The notes beneath the pieces are model-generated. The model was not told where the DNA came from and did no database searches. It saw only the letters and a list, made by a program, of their open reading frames with translations. A stretch of 64,000 nucleotides of DNA from Microbacterium esteraromaticum. Lineage in GTDB: Bacteria > Actinomycetota > Actinomycetes > Actinomycetales > Microbacteriaceae. The translations under genes were made by a program, and so were the position numbers. Within the stretch, counting starts at the first letter, position 1, and each line of letters begins with the position of its first letter. The stretch spans positions 1,984,001 through 2,048,000 of the forward strand of contig NZ_JAEMWU010000001.1 in NCBI RefSeq assembly GCF_017303215.1, in the 5' to 3' direction. This document shows, piece by piece, positions 63,993 to 64,000 of the stretch.

Positions 63993-64000
63993 TCCCCCAG

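Overview
The window is high-GC actinobacterial chromosome and most resembles Microbacteriaceae (Microbacterium or a close relative). The supporting signs are: an ANTAR-type response regulator, a guanylate kinase fused to an actinobacterial integration host factor (mIHF) domain, an HGxxPAAW protein and a Trp-operon membrane protein beside trpCBA-lgt, a PriA without helicase motifs, and many GTG/TTG starts. I see no mobile elements, CRISPR arrays, rRNA genes or phage genes. This is core-genome sequence, almost all transcribed from the minus strand, and no gene-free gap exceeds 300 bases.

Layout (left to right; minus-strand runs are transcribed right to left): a truncated DUF885 gene and polA (1-3368); a plus-strand hotdog thioesterase (3414-3833); a GNAT acetyltransferase coupled to the ANTAR regulator pdtaR, then tRNA-Leu(CAA) (3870-5146); pyk, gltD and gltB (5209-12736); lgt-trpA-trpB-trpC with two small membrane proteins, running on from hisE-hisG-hisF-hisI (12866-19799); rpe, rsmB, fmt, priA and metK (19796-26055); rpoZ and the mIHF-gmk fusion, then the pyrimidine operon pyrR-pyrB-pyrC-(PH-like)-carA-carB-pyrF (26161-36020); a Rieske/metallo-beta-lactamase fusion protein and a SWIM-SNF2 helicase (36268-41249); nusB, efp and the shikimate run aroE-aroC-aroK-aroB-aroQ behind mltG, ruvX and alaS (41294-51259); a small membrane protein, rpsD and rarA (51331-53738); a short plus-strand island with a small membrane protein, a DUF349 protein and an AbiEi-like protein (53846-56215); rel, secF-secD-yajC and ruvB-ruvA-ruvC (56194-63992).

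The genes form tightly coupled operons. Neighbouring genes repeatedly overlap by 1, 4 or 8 bases (ATGA, GTGA, TTGA, TGATG). The pyrimidine operon carries a leader hairpin that closely matches the PyrR-binding element and holds the Shine-Dalgarno sequence in its loop. Many starts lie 6-7 bases downstream of a TAGGCT, TAGGAT or TAGCCT box, which suggests leaderless transcripts, and several of these boxes use the TAG stop codon of the preceding gene.

Points of most interest: strong over-use of the hexamer GGATGC/GCATCC across coding and non-coding DNA; the PyrR hairpin; a nested palindrome cluster built on GAGAACAGG; a CMAH-like Rieske/MBL protein with reversed domain order; the mIHF-Gmk fusion; and the absence of trpE and coaBC from places where related genomes usually carry them.
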